Assembly: GCA_017519045.1 (NCBI GenBank)
Contig: JAFWTC010000016.1
Span: 28,440-92,439, forward strand
Source of the DNA: Candidatus Methanomethylophilaceae archaeon
GTDB taxonomy: Archaea > Thermoplasmatota > Thermoplasmata > Methanomassiliicoccales > Methanomethylophilaceae
Direction: 5' to 3'
Length of the DNA stretch: 64,000 nucleotides
Shown: one piece after another, positions 34,781 through 43,247 of the stretch
Position numbering within the stretch: position 1 is the first letter of the stretch
Layout of the letters: every line of letters begins with the position of its first letter
Position numbers and translations under genes: made by a program
The notes under the pieces: model-generated
Database searches by the model: none
Seen by the model: only the letters and a program-made list of their open reading frames with translations
What the model was told of the DNA's origin: nothing

Positions 34781-36912
34781 ACTGGTTCGACGGCCTCCCC
34801 TGGTTCCTGAAGGAGTACGTCCACCGCAGCGGATGGACGGGCTTCAGGGAGATCCAGGAGAAGGCCTTCGGCGTCCTCTTCAAGGAGGACTGCCACCTCC
34901 TGATATCGTCCGGGACGTCCAGCGGCAAGACCGAGGCCGCCATGTTCCCTGTGATATCCTCCATCTACTCCAATCCTCCCAGAAGCATAGGCGCCCTCTA
35001 CGTGGGGCCGCTCAAGGCGCTCATAGACGACCAGTTCCAGCGCCTGGGGCCGATGCTCAGGGACTCCTACATCGAAGTCACCGGATGGCACGGGGACGTC
35101 GGCGCCGGGGACAAGAACAAGCTGATGGAGACCCCGACGGGGATCCTGCAGATAACGCCGGAGTCCCTCCAGAACATGGTGGCCTCCCGCTCCGACGACA
35201 TGGACAGGCTGTTCGGGGACCTCAGGTTCGTGATAATCGACGAGGTCCACGCGTTCATGGGCTCCGACAGGGGGCTGCAGCTCCTCTGCTGCCTCGAGAG
35301 GCTTGAGACGCTGGCCGGATGCGAGCCCCGCAGGATAGGCCTGTCCGCGACGATAGCCGACACCGCGTCCGCGGAGGAATGGCTTTCCGCGAACACCGGC
35401 AGGAAGACGCTGACGGTCTCCGACGGGAACGTCTCGGAGAGGGACCTGCGCATACTCTACTACGGGTTCCCGGACGATGAGGACAAGGCCGGGAGGACCT
35501 CCGCGGCGAACTCCTACTACCGCCGCCTCTACGACGAGGTCCGCGGGAAGAGCTGCATAGTGTTCGCCAACAGCAGGCTCATAGCCGAGAAGACGGCGCG
35601 CTCCCTGTCCAAGATAGCCGCGTCCAGAGGGGACAGTACGGAGGTGCGCGTACATCACGGAAGCATTTCGAAAGAGCTCAGGAAGGCGGCGGAGGACGGC
35701 TTGAGGGAGGGATCGGGAAGGAGCATCACCGTCGCCACCGTTACGTTGGAGCTGGGGATAGACGTGGGATCGCTGGACTCGGTGGTGCAGATCGACACGC
35801 CGTACACCTGCTCCGGCCTGGTTCAGAGGATGGGACGCTCCGGACGCCGCGGAGGGCCCCAGTCCATGAGGCTGTTCTGCCGCGAGGACAAGGCCCTCTG
35901 GTGGTCCGACCTGGACGGGGTCTCGATGGACCTGGTCAAAGCGGCGGCGATGGCCACCCTGGTCCTGGAGGACGGGTGGACGGAGACAGAGAAGGTCGCG
36001 GCGCTCCCGTTCGGACTGCTGTTCCACCAGACCCTGGAGTACCTGAGGTTCGGAGCCGGCGCCCGCTTCTCCATGCTGGTGTCGGACGTCCTCTCCCTGT
36101 TCCCGTTCCGCAGGATCACCAAAGAGGAGTACGCCGAGCTCGTCAAGAACATGATCGCGGAGGGGATCCTCATGCGCATGGAAGACGGGACGCTCCTCAT
36201 GACGGACAAGGGCGAGAGGATCTCCTCGGACAGGGACTTCTGCTCCGTGTTCACCGTGAGGAGGGAGGTAGAGGTCAGATGCGCCGACGGCCCCGTGGGG
36301 TCCATCCAGGAGGTCCCGGAGGTCGACGACCTGATACAGCTGGCCGGACGCGTCTGGAGGGTCATGTCCGTGGACCCCAAGGCGCCCTCCGCGGAGGTGG
36401 AGGAAACCGACGGCTCCGCCAACACCCTGTGGAAGTCGGGCGTCCCGGGGACCGACGACAGGGTCATGAGGCGCATGAGGGAGGTCCTGTCCTGCGACCG
36501 CGACTTCCCGTTCATGGACGACTCCGCGGTCAGGAGGCTGAACGAGTCCAGGATCGCCGCCAGGGCATGCGGGATGCTGGACGTCTGCGTCCCGACCGAG
36601 TGGGGGATGAAGATCTACCCCTGGCTGGGGACGAGAGGGTTCGACACAATGGCCAGGGCGCTGAGGCTGGTCTGCAACAGGATAACGGTGTACCCCCCGT
36701 ACCGCATCGACGCGTACACCGACATGGACTGGGACGGGCTGATAGGCGCCCTCTCGTCGTTCTCGGACGAGGACTTCGCCGAGGACCTGATGCACGCAGG
36801 GAAGCCGCGCAACGGGAAGTACGACGGGCACGTCCCCGACCGCCTGCTGGCAAAGTCCTTCGCCGCCGACTGCCTCGACCTCGCCTACCTGGACAAGCTC
36901 GACGTACGGTGA
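34777..36912 (+). CDS. Lhr/YprA-like DEAD/DEAH-box helicase of the TerB cassette
   Basis: The 711-residue SF2 helicase has a Q-motif region FREIQEKAF, Walker A SSGTSSGKTEA, motif Ib TPESL, motif II IIDEVHAF, motif III GLSATIAD, motif V TLELGIDVGSLDSVVQ and motif VI QRMGRSGRRGG. The accessory C-terminal half (winged-helix and a beta-rich domain) resembles Lhr-type helicases and the BREX-associated BrxHII. It is translationally coupled to the BrxD-like ATPase. An opposing HTH frame overlaps its last 383 bases. Ends in TGA. Confidence 0.88.
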   Translation: MNWFDGLPWFLKEYVHRSGWTGFREIQEKAFGVLFKEDCHLLISSGTSSGKTEAAMFPVISSIYSNPPRSIGALYVGPLKALIDDQFQRLGPMLRDSYIEVTGWHGDVGAGDKNKLMETPTGILQITPESLQNMVASRSDDMDRLFGDLRFVIIDEVHAFMGSDRGLQLLCCLERLETLAGCEPRRIGLSATIADTASAEEWLSANTGRKTLTVSDGNVSERDLRILYYGFPDDEDKAGRTSAANSYYRRLYDEVRGKSCIVFANSRLIAEKTARSLSKIAASRGDSTEVRVHHGSISKELRKAAEDGLREGSGRSITVATVTLELGIDVGSLDSVVQIDTPYTCSGLVQRMGRSGRRGGPQSMRLFCREDKALWWSDLDGVSMDLVKAAAMATLVLEDGWTETEKVAALPFGLLFHQTLEYLRFGAGARFSMLVSDVLSLFPFRRITKEEYAELVKNMIAEGILMRMEDGTLLMTDKGERISSDRDFCSVFTVRREVEVRCADGPVGSIQEVPEVDDLIQLAGRVWRVMSVDPKAPSAEVEETDGSANTLWKSGVPGTDDRVMRRMREVLSCDRDFPFMDDSAVRRLNESRIAARACGMLDVCVPTEWGMKIYPWLGTRGFDTMARALRLVCNRITVYPPYRIDAYTDMDWDGLIGALSSFSDEDFAEDLMHAGKPRNGKYDGHVPDRLLAKSFAADCLDLAYLDKLDVR

Positions 36913-37408
36913 AGCGCTCCCAGCCGGACCTGTCCGAGCGATCCGACGACACCGTCCTGAAGAGGAAGTCGTGGCCGGGGACGAGGTCGTCGATCATCAC
37001 GAATCCCCGACCTTCGGGCAACGGGTATTCCCCTAAGACTATAGTCTCACCAGAGATCACGGCGGCAACCTCGACGGAGCGGTCCTTACCGGGATCCCTG
37101 AGGACTATCATGGCCTTGCCGCCGTCGGACATGCATGCGCCCCTGCCGGAAGTCCCCCATCTGGCCTCTCCGACGGTTCCGCCCAGATACATCACCACGT
37201 CCTCCTCGGAAAGGTCTTCCTTGGAGCCGCAATAGTCTAGGAACTCCGCCACGCGCTCCGGGATCCCGTCTCTGCACCCCTCCTCGTACAGCCTCATGTA
37301 ACGGTAGAGCGTGGGACGGGAGATCCCCAGCTTGGATGACGCGTACGATATGGACGACGCTGACCTGAGACGCTCGGACGGACTTCTGTTCACGATTGAT
37401 GATTGCAT
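36530..37408 (-). CDS. HTH-domain protein, C-terminus uncertain
   Basis: The frame encodes 292 residues. The first ~165 look like a real protein: an HTH (ISYASSKLGISRPTLYRYMRLYEEG), an acidic linker, and a beta-rich domain (AVISGETIVLGEYPLPEGRGFVMIDDLVPGHDF). From about 36912 down it runs antisense through the helicase gene and becomes Arg/Pro/Ser-rich, so the natural end was perhaps near 36900 and lost, or the gene has a frameshift. ATG 37408 is listed; GTG at 37393 fits a TATA-like box at 37412-37425. A regulator of the cassette or of the divergent sbcDC is possible. Confidence 0.6.
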   Translation of the reverse strand: MQSSIVNRSPSERLRSASSISYASSKLGISRPTLYRYMRLYEEGCRDGIPERVAEFLDYCGSKEDLSEEDVVMYLGGTVGEARWGTSGRGACMSDGGKAMIVLRDPGKDRSVEVAAVISGETIVLGEYPLPEGRGFVMIDDLVPGHDFLFRTVSSDRSDRSGWERFTVRRACPGRRGRGSRRRRTLPAGGRGRARRTSRCAASLRASGPRRSPRPRTTRGRLSARPSPCRCTRRCGTGGTPLSCCRPASAPWPLCRTLSSPARGRSSSPTRSGRRRPASRMPWRRSWTRSAS

Positions 37409-37423
37409 CCGAAGTATTTATCA

Positions 37424-37472
37424 TTTACAATTATAGTAATAAAATCGACTGTGATATTTCAATAATTGTAAA
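37424..37472. promoter_or_regulatory. Perfect 11-base inverted repeat in the HTH/sbcD divergent promoter
   Basis: TTTACAATTAT (37424-37434) and its exact complement ATAATTGTAAA (37462-37472) flank 27 bases of AT-rich DNA. The left arm touches the leftward TATA region and the right arm abuts the rightward TATA-like CTATATATTTT (37475-37484) of sbcD. Arm centres are about 38 bases apart. It looks like a two-site operator, perhaps for the adjacent HTH protein. Confidence 0.6.
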
Positions 37473-37503
37473 GTCTATATATTTTCAAACCCTTGCCTAA
37501 TTC

Positions 37504-38655
37504 ATGGCTGAGACGACCAAGCTCATTCACGTATCCGACCTGCACCTCGGAAAGACCCTCCACGGCTACGGCCTGGAGGAGGACCAGCGCCACATGCTGG
37601 GACAGATCGTGTCGGCCATCGACAGGGAGGGTCCGGACGGCCTCATAATCGCCGGGGACGTGTACGACAAGAGCGTCCCCCGCGAGGACGCCGTGACGAT
37701 GTTCAGCGAGTTCCTGGCCGACGTCCAATCCAGATGCCCTGTCTACATGATCTCGGGGAACCACGACTCCGGGAGGAGGCTGGACTACTGCGACGGGATC
37801 CTCCGCAGGAACGGGATCCACATCGCGGGATCGTTCAAAGGAAGGATGGACAGGATCGTGCTGAATGACGGCCACGGGGAGCTCAACCTCTATCTCCTCC
37901 CGTACGTAAGGCCGTCAGCGGTCAGGCCGTTCTTCCCGGACTCCGAGATAGAGGGACTGGATCAGGCTCTGGCAGCCGTCCTGGAGGCGTCGGGGGTGGA
38001 CCCCTCGGCGAGGAACGTCCTCGTGTCCCACCAGTTCTTCATCGCCTCCGGCAAGCTTCCCGACCAATGCGACTCGGAGACGTCCAGAGCGCACGTGGGA
38101 GGGCTGGACTGCATGTCCGCGGAGCTCCTGGAACCGTTCGACTATGTCGCTCTGGGACACATACACAACGCCCAGAAGGTCGGGCGCGAGACAGTCAGAT
38201 ACTGCGGCTCCCCTCTGAAATACTCGCTGTCGGAGGCGGAGAGGGAGAAAAGTATCACTATAGTGGAACTAGCCGGGAAAGGCGAGGTCTCGGTCCGCAC
38301 GACGCCGATCAAGCCGCTCAGGGACCTGGCCGTCCTGAAGGGGACGCTGGAATCGGTGCTGGAGGAGTCGGAGAAAAGGCCGGAGCTCAAGGACCAGTAC
38401 GTCGGAGTCGTCCTGACGGAGCATGCTTACGAGCCGGACAAGAGGCTGAGGGCCGTATTCGACCGCCTGCTGAACATAACCTTCGAGATTGAGGGAAGAA
38501 AAAGCGATTTCGGCGAGATAGACATCGACATGGTGAAGCGGACCGATCCAAAGGAACTGTTCGAGGAGTTCTACGGCAAATACACCGGGAAAGGCCTGAC
38601 CGATTATCAACGGAGGATGCTGGACAAAGCCATGTCGGAGGAGGGGTACCGTTGA
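37504..38655 (+). CDS. sbcD: SbcD-type exonuclease subunit (Mre11 family)
   Basis: The 383-residue nuclease has the phosphoesterase motifs of Mre11/SbcD: HVSDLHLGKTL, AGDVYDKSVP, SGNHDSGRR, VSHQFF and LGHIHNAQ, which coordinate two Mn ions. Length, gene order and the C-terminal capping domain resemble bacterial SbcD, not the archaeal Mre11 found with HerA-NurA. It cleaves DNA ends and hairpins with SbcC. A TATA-like box at 37475-37484 places the transcript start near the ATG (leaderless). Its TGA overlaps the TTG start of sbcC. Confidence 0.92.
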   Translation: MAETTKLIHVSDLHLGKTLHGYGLEEDQRHMLGQIVSAIDREGPDGLIIAGDVYDKSVPREDAVTMFSEFLADVQSRCPVYMISGNHDSGRRLDYCDGILRRNGIHIAGSFKGRMDRIVLNDGHGELNLYLLPYVRPSAVRPFFPDSEIEGLDQALAAVLEASGVDPSARNVLVSHQFFIASGKLPDQCDSETSRAHVGGLDCMSAELLEPFDYVALGHIHNAQKVGRETVRYCGSPLKYSLSEAEREKSITIVELAGKGEVSVRTTPIKPLRDLAVLKGTLESVLEESEKRPELKDQYVGVVLTEHAYEPDKRLRAVFDRLLNITFEIEGRKSDFGEIDIDMVKRTDPKELFEEFYGKYTGKGLTDYQRRMLDKAMSEEGYR

Positions 38656-41600
38656 GGCCGATACGCCTGGAGATAGAGGCCTTCGGACCTTACGACCGCA
38701 AGACCGTGATCGACTTCGACCGTCTGGGGAGCGGCCTGTTCCTCGTCACCGGCGAGACCGGTTCCGGGAAGACGATGATCTTCGACGCCATGACCTACGC
38801 CCTGTTCGGGGTCACCAGCGGCGGCAGGAGAGGTCCGGAGACCCTGCACAGCGACTTCGTCGACGGGAAGCCGTACGTCATCTTCGAATTCATCCACGAC
38901 GGGGACGAGTACAGGGTGGAGAGAAGCCCCCCGTACATGGCCGTCGGACGGAACGGGACGATGACGAGGAGGAACCCGACCTCGGAGTTGTACAAGAACG
39001 GACAGTGCCTGTGCAGCAGGAACGGCGACGTGGACAAGGCCGTGAAGGACGTCCTCGGGATGGATTCCGATCAGTGGAACCAGATCTCCATGATCGCCCA
39101 GGGGGAGTTCATGAAGCTCCTGGACGCGAAGAGCGCGGACAGGTCCGAGATCCTCGGGAGGCTGTTCGGAACGGGCGCGTTCACCGCCATGCAGGCCCGC
39201 CTGACGGAGATGTACGACGAGAAGAAGGCGGAGCTGGAATCGCGGAGGAAGGGCCTAGAAGTCGAGGCGTCCAATGCAGAATGGTCATCCGGGACCGCTC
39301 CCGAAGGAACCGCCCTGGAAGACGTCGCGGCCGCGCTGAGGTCCCAGGACGAGTCCGACAGGCTCTTGCTGCCTACCCTGTCGCAGAAGGCTGACGATGC
39401 GTTCAGGGAGTACGAGGAGGCCCAGAGGCGGGTCGCCATGGCCGAGAACGACAGCAGGGACTTCGACGAGCTGGCGAAGGCCAGGGGACGTCTGGAAAGG
39501 ATCGAGGAGCGCGACGAGGAGATGAGACGGAAATCCGACCTGGCGGCCCTCGTTACCAGGTCCGCCGAAGTCATGGGCGTCAGGAACGAGAGGGACGTCT
39601 ACGCCAGGCTGCTCGAAGAATCCCAAGGCAAGCTGGACGGATCCAACGCGGAGCTGGCGAGCCTCACGGAGAAGATGGAGGCGCTTCGCCCGGAGGAGGA
39701 GGCCATTCCGAAGGAACAGGAAACGCTGGAAGCCATGGGAAAGGAGGAAGCGAAGCTTTCCGACAGGCTGGAGGCCTCCGTGATCGCCGCTAGAACGCGG
39801 AGTGAGCTGGACGGGGAACAGGATGCTATCGCGTCCGCAGACGCCTCCTTGCAATCTATAGCCGCCGACATCGCCGCCGCTGACGACCGCCTGAGGGAAT
39901 TCTCCGAATCGATAGCGACGCTGACTGAATCGTCGGCAGGCATCGACGCCTGCCGGAGGGACATCCAGAGCATCGACCGGATGATCGCGGATAACATGGC
40001 GGGACAGGAGGAGGTCTCCAGGGAGGCCAGGCTCACCGCCGAGGCCGAATCCCTGAGAACCCGCTTGAAGGCGCAGGAATGGGAATACAGGGCCCTCGAA
40101 AGGGAGAAGGCCGACGTATACTCCCGCATGCGGCTGTCCAAGGCCGGTGCCCTCGCTGCGAATCTGGAAGAGGGAAAGCCGTGCCCGGTGTGCGGCTCCG
40201 TCCATCACCCTGCGCCCGCATCAGTCCCGGAGCGCGTCCCCACGGACGAGGACCTGAGGCTCCTTGAGGAAAGGGTGAGCCAGGCCAAGACGGCGGCGGA
40301 CGCGACGCTGAATGACATCTCTACGAAATCGGGGATGGCGGAGGGAATCAGAAGCAGCATGGTCAAAAAGGTCGACGTTCCCTGGAAGGAGATGAGGGAA
40401 CACCTCTCGAGGGAACGCTCCGGGCTCCTGGAGGAAAAGGGGCGTCTCGTCGCCGATCTCGAACGCATGACTGCGGGCGAGGAATCCCTGAAGACCCTCA
40501 GAGCAGGGATGTCCGGACTGGAGTCTCGCAGAGACGGCCTAATCAAGCGTCAGAAAGAGGCGGAGCGCGACAAGCAGGAAGCCGAGAAGCGGGCCTCCGG
40601 ACTCAAGGAAAGGCTGGAATCGTCGCTGAAGAAGAGCGAAGGGGAGGAAGAGGACGCCATCAGGAAGAAGCTAGAATCCAACCGCAGATCGCAGGATGAG
40701 TTGAGGCGCCATATCGCGGACGTCACCGGCAGGATGTCATACCTCTCTGAAAGAAAAGCCGCCGTGACGCAGGCAATATCGTCCGAATCCGATAACCTCC
40801 GCAGATGCCAGACCGATCTGAAGACGAAGGCGGAGCAGACGGCCTCCATGCTCTCACAGATTGGGTTGGACGAATCCGAGCTGGACGTACTGAAAGGATA
40901 CGATGCCGCGGCCCTTCAGAACGAGGTCAGGTCCCATGAGACGGAGAAGGCCGGAGCCATAGGGGAGATATCCATGCTGGAGGGCAGGCTTGAAGGAAAA
41001 TCCGTCCCGGACATGGAGTCGATAAAGGCCGCCGCCGACGAGTCGCTTGCCCTCATGAGGAGCACACAGGACGGGAAGAGGGCCCTCGAAGGCAGAATCT
41101 CCCGCAACGCGGCTGTGCTGAAAAGCCTGGAGAAGGACATGCCGGACCTGGAGAGGCTGCGTTCGGAGGCCGAGGACCTGCGCATGCTCTCGGACGCCGC
41201 CAACGGAAGGGTCCCGGGAAGCTCCAAGGTGCCGTTCGACCAGTACATCCAGACGGTCTACTTCGACAGCATCCTGAAGATGGCCAACGTCAGGCTCGGG
41301 GAGATGTCGGACGGAAGGTACGAGCTGGTGAGGAGGACGGAGGGCGACAAGAGGAGCCAGTCCGCATTGGACCTGGAGGTCATGGACAACTACACCGGCC
41401 TCAAGAGGAACGTCAGGTCCCTGTCCGGAGGAGAGTCGTTCAAGGCCGCACTGTCCCTCGCCCTCGGACTCTCCGACATGGTCCAGTACACTTCCGGAGG
41501 GCTTCGCGTGGAGACCCTGTTCATAGACGAGGGATTCGGGTCCCTGGACTCGGAATCCCTGGAGCAGGCCATAGGAGTGCTGGAGAGGCTCTCGGAAGGC

Positions 41601-41717
41601 GACATGATGGTCGGCGTGATCTCCCACGTGGACCTCTTCAAGGAGAGGCTCGGGAAGAAGATATGCGTGACCAAGAAGAAGAACGGCGGAAGCACCGCAG
41701 AAGTAAGGATAGATTGA
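38652..41717 (+). CDS. sbcC: SbcC-type exonuclease ATPase (Rad50/SMC family)
   Basis: The 1,021-residue protein has N-terminal Walker A GETGSGKT (near residue 35) after MRPIRLEIEAFGPY, two long coiled-coil arms flanking a zinc hook CPVCGSVHHP (near 511), and a C-terminal ABC signature LSGGESFKAALSLALGLSD (near 920) with Walker B TLFIDEGFGSLD. It forms the dimeric clamp that regulates SbcD. I accept the TTG start at 38652 because the N-terminus matches the family exactly and the overlap TTGA couples it to sbcD. The bacterial-type pair suggests lateral transfer. Confidence 0.92.
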   Translation: MRPIRLEIEAFGPYDRKTVIDFDRLGSGLFLVTGETGSGKTMIFDAMTYALFGVTSGGRRGPETLHSDFVDGKPYVIFEFIHDGDEYRVERSPPYMAVGRNGTMTRRNPTSELYKNGQCLCSRNGDVDKAVKDVLGMDSDQWNQISMIAQGEFMKLLDAKSADRSEILGRLFGTGAFTAMQARLTEMYDEKKAELESRRKGLEVEASNAEWSSGTAPEGTALEDVAAALRSQDESDRLLLPTLSQKADDAFREYEEAQRRVAMAENDSRDFDELAKARGRLERIEERDEEMRRKSDLAALVTRSAEVMGVRNERDVYARLLEESQGKLDGSNAELASLTEKMEALRPEEEAIPKEQETLEAMGKEEAKLSDRLEASVIAARTRSELDGEQDAIASADASLQSIAADIAAADDRLREFSESIATLTESSAGIDACRRDIQSIDRMIADNMAGQEEVSREARLTAEAESLRTRLKAQEWEYRALEREKADVYSRMRLSKAGALAANLEEGKPCPVCGSVHHPAPASVPERVPTDEDLRLLEERVSQAKTAADATLNDISTKSGMAEGIRSSMVKKVDVPWKEMREHLSRERSGLLEEKGRLVADLERMTAGEESLKTLRAGMSGLESRRDGLIKRQKEAERDKQEAEKRASGLKERLESSLKKSEGEEEDAIRKKLESNRRSQDELRRHIADVTGRMSYLSERKAAVTQAISSESDNLRRCQTDLKTKAEQTASMLSQIGLDESELDVLKGYDAAALQNEVRSHETEKAGAIGEISMLEGRLEGKSVPDMESIKAAADESLALMRSTQDGKRALEGRISRNAAVLKSLEKDMPDLERLRSEAEDLRMLSDAANGRVPGSSKVPFDQYIQTVYFDSILKMANVRLGEMSDGRYELVRRTEGDKRSQSALDLEVMDNYTGLKRNVRSLSGGESFKAALSLALGLSDMVQYTSGGLRVETLFIDEGFGSLDSESLEQAIGVLERLSEGDMMVGVISHVDLFKERLGKKICVTKKKNGGSTAEVRID

Positions 41718-41722
41718 AAAAA

Positions 41723-41738
41723 GGAGGGTTTCCCCTCC
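41723..41738. terminator. Bidirectional terminator after sbcC
   Basis: GGAGGG (41723-41728) pairs with CCCTCC (41733-41738), flanked by A-rich sequence on the left and TTTAAA on the right, between convergent stops. Confidence 0.6.
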
Positions 41739-41745
41739 GTTTAAA

Positions 41746-43098
41746 TCACTTGGATCCTCTGGACCTCATGACGAATATGGCGATGAGGATGACGATCAGC
41801 ACTGCCGCCGCGATTCCCACGTAAAGCAGGGTGTTGTCGCCCGAGGGCTGAGGCGCAGGCTCGGAGACGGTCACGGCGCAGGTGTCGGTCTTCTGCCCGT
41901 CCTCGGTGGTGACGGTTATGGTCGCCTTTCCAACTGCCACGGCCTTGACCACTCCGTTGCTGTTGACGGTAGCAATGGAACTGTCGCTGGTGGTCCAGGT
42001 GACGTTCTTGTTGGTGGCATTGGAAGGAGACACGGTCGCCTTGAGGGTTATGGTGTCGTTGACTTTCAGGGAGACGCTGCTCCTGTCGATGTCGACGCCG
42101 GTGACGCGGATGTCGCCCGAGCCGTTGCTGACGGTTACGACGCAAGTGTCGGTCTTCTGCCCGTCCTCGGTGGTGACAGTGATAACGGCAGTTCCTTCAC
42201 TGGCTCCAGTAACCTTGCCGCTGGACGTCACAACCACGACGCTGGGATTGCTGGAAGACCAGGCAACCTTCTTGTTGGTCGCATCATTAGGAGATACCGT
42301 AGCGTAGAGGGTCGCGGACTCGCCGACCTTCATGCTGATCCTGTCCGTGTTGAGCGAGACGCCATCTACATGGACCTCGTCCGTCTGAACGGTTACGAGG
42401 CAGGTCGCCTGATATCCTCCATCGTCGGTGGTAGCTATTATGATGGCCTTCCCGGCGTCCACAGCCAGGACGTTGCCGTTGCTGACCGTAGCTATGGATT
42501 CTTGGGTCGACTTCCAGGTGACCTTCTTGTTGGTGGCGTTGGAGGGCGTAATGATCGCACTGAGGGTGTGCTGCTCCCCCGGCTTCATGGCCAAGGTCTC
42601 CTCGCTCATTTTGACCCCGGTCACCTTGGTGCCGATGACGACATCTCCGGATGCGGGGATGCACGGGACCTGCTCCTCCGCATAGTTGACGGCGTCGAAG
42701 TTGTCCATGCTCACGCGCAGCGTTCCGGCCGCATTGGGAGAGACCTGGAAGGTCAGCACGGCGAGGGTGCCGGTAGCAGTGGTGTCGGAGAGGGCCCTGT
42801 TCTCGCAGTAGAGCTTGTAGGGCTTCTGGTCGTAGGGACCCACGGTGACGTTCATTATGTTCCCGGACTTGACGTTGGTCAGGACGAGACCGCCGTCGTA
42901 GCTGATCTCTGCCTGAACTCCCCACAGGCCGGGGTTGGAGGTCAGGCTGATCTTGACCTCGACGCTGCTCCCTGCGGAGGCCTCGACGGACTCGACTTCG
43001 AATACCGCATCGCCTGCCGCATCCGAGGCGGGGGCGAACGCGAAGGCGAGTGCGGCCACCGACATGATGACGAGAGCCAGTACTTCGATTTGCTTCAT
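41746..43098 (-). CDS. Membrane-anchored surface protein: cohesin domain plus three BIG2 Ig-like domains
   Basis: The 450-residue protein starts with a signal peptide (MKQIEVLALVIMSVAALAFA), then a cohesin-like domain of about 140 residues (VEVKISLTSNPGLWGVQAEISYD, LAVLTFQVSPNAAGTLRVSM), three BIG2 domains each with VxLxVGxTxTLxAxVSPxNATNKKVTW and ATVxxxGxVxAVxxGxAxITVTTEDG, and a C-terminal membrane helix followed by MRSRGSK. It would display a cohesin outside the cell. Dockerin-like segments occur in both importer binding proteins in this window. I chose the ATG at 43098 (GGAG upstream); 43131 is an alternative. Confidence 0.85.
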   Translation of the reverse strand: MKQIEVLALVIMSVAALAFAFAPASDAAGDAVFEVESVEASAGSSVEVKISLTSNPGLWGVQAEISYDGGLVLTNVKSGNIMNVTVGPYDQKPYKLYCENRALSDTTATGTLAVLTFQVSPNAAGTLRVSMDNFDAVNYAEEQVPCIPASGDVVIGTKVTGVKMSEETLAMKPGEQHTLSAIITPSNATNKKVTWKSTQESIATVSNGNVLAVDAGKAIIIATTDDGGYQATCLVTVQTDEVHVDGVSLNTDRISMKVGESATLYATVSPNDATNKKVAWSSSNPSVVVVTSSGKVTGASEGTAVITVTTEDGQKTDTCVVTVSNGSGDIRVTGVDIDRSSVSLKVNDTITLKATVSPSNATNKNVTWTTSDSSIATVNSNGVVKAVAVGKATITVTTEDGQKTDTCAVTVSEPAPQPSGDNTLLYVGIAAAVLIVILIAIFVMRSRGSK

Positions 43099-43223
43099 TT
43101 GTATCGTACTCCGCGATGCTTTAGGTCGCACCGAAACACGGAGACCTTATGGTTCCGGCTGGGGTACTTACTTATAGAATATATTATCAACGTTGAAGGT
43201 CGGATGAGAAGATAGGGTAAAAT

Positions 43224-43240
43224 GCGGGGAAACTCCCCGC
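43224..43240 (-). terminator. Terminator of the lipid operon
   Basis: GCGGGGA and TCCCCGC form a seven-pair stem with a three-base loop just after the stop of the reductase gene, followed on the minus strand by TTTTACCC. Confidence 0.6.
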
Positions 43241-43247
43241 GATGGTT

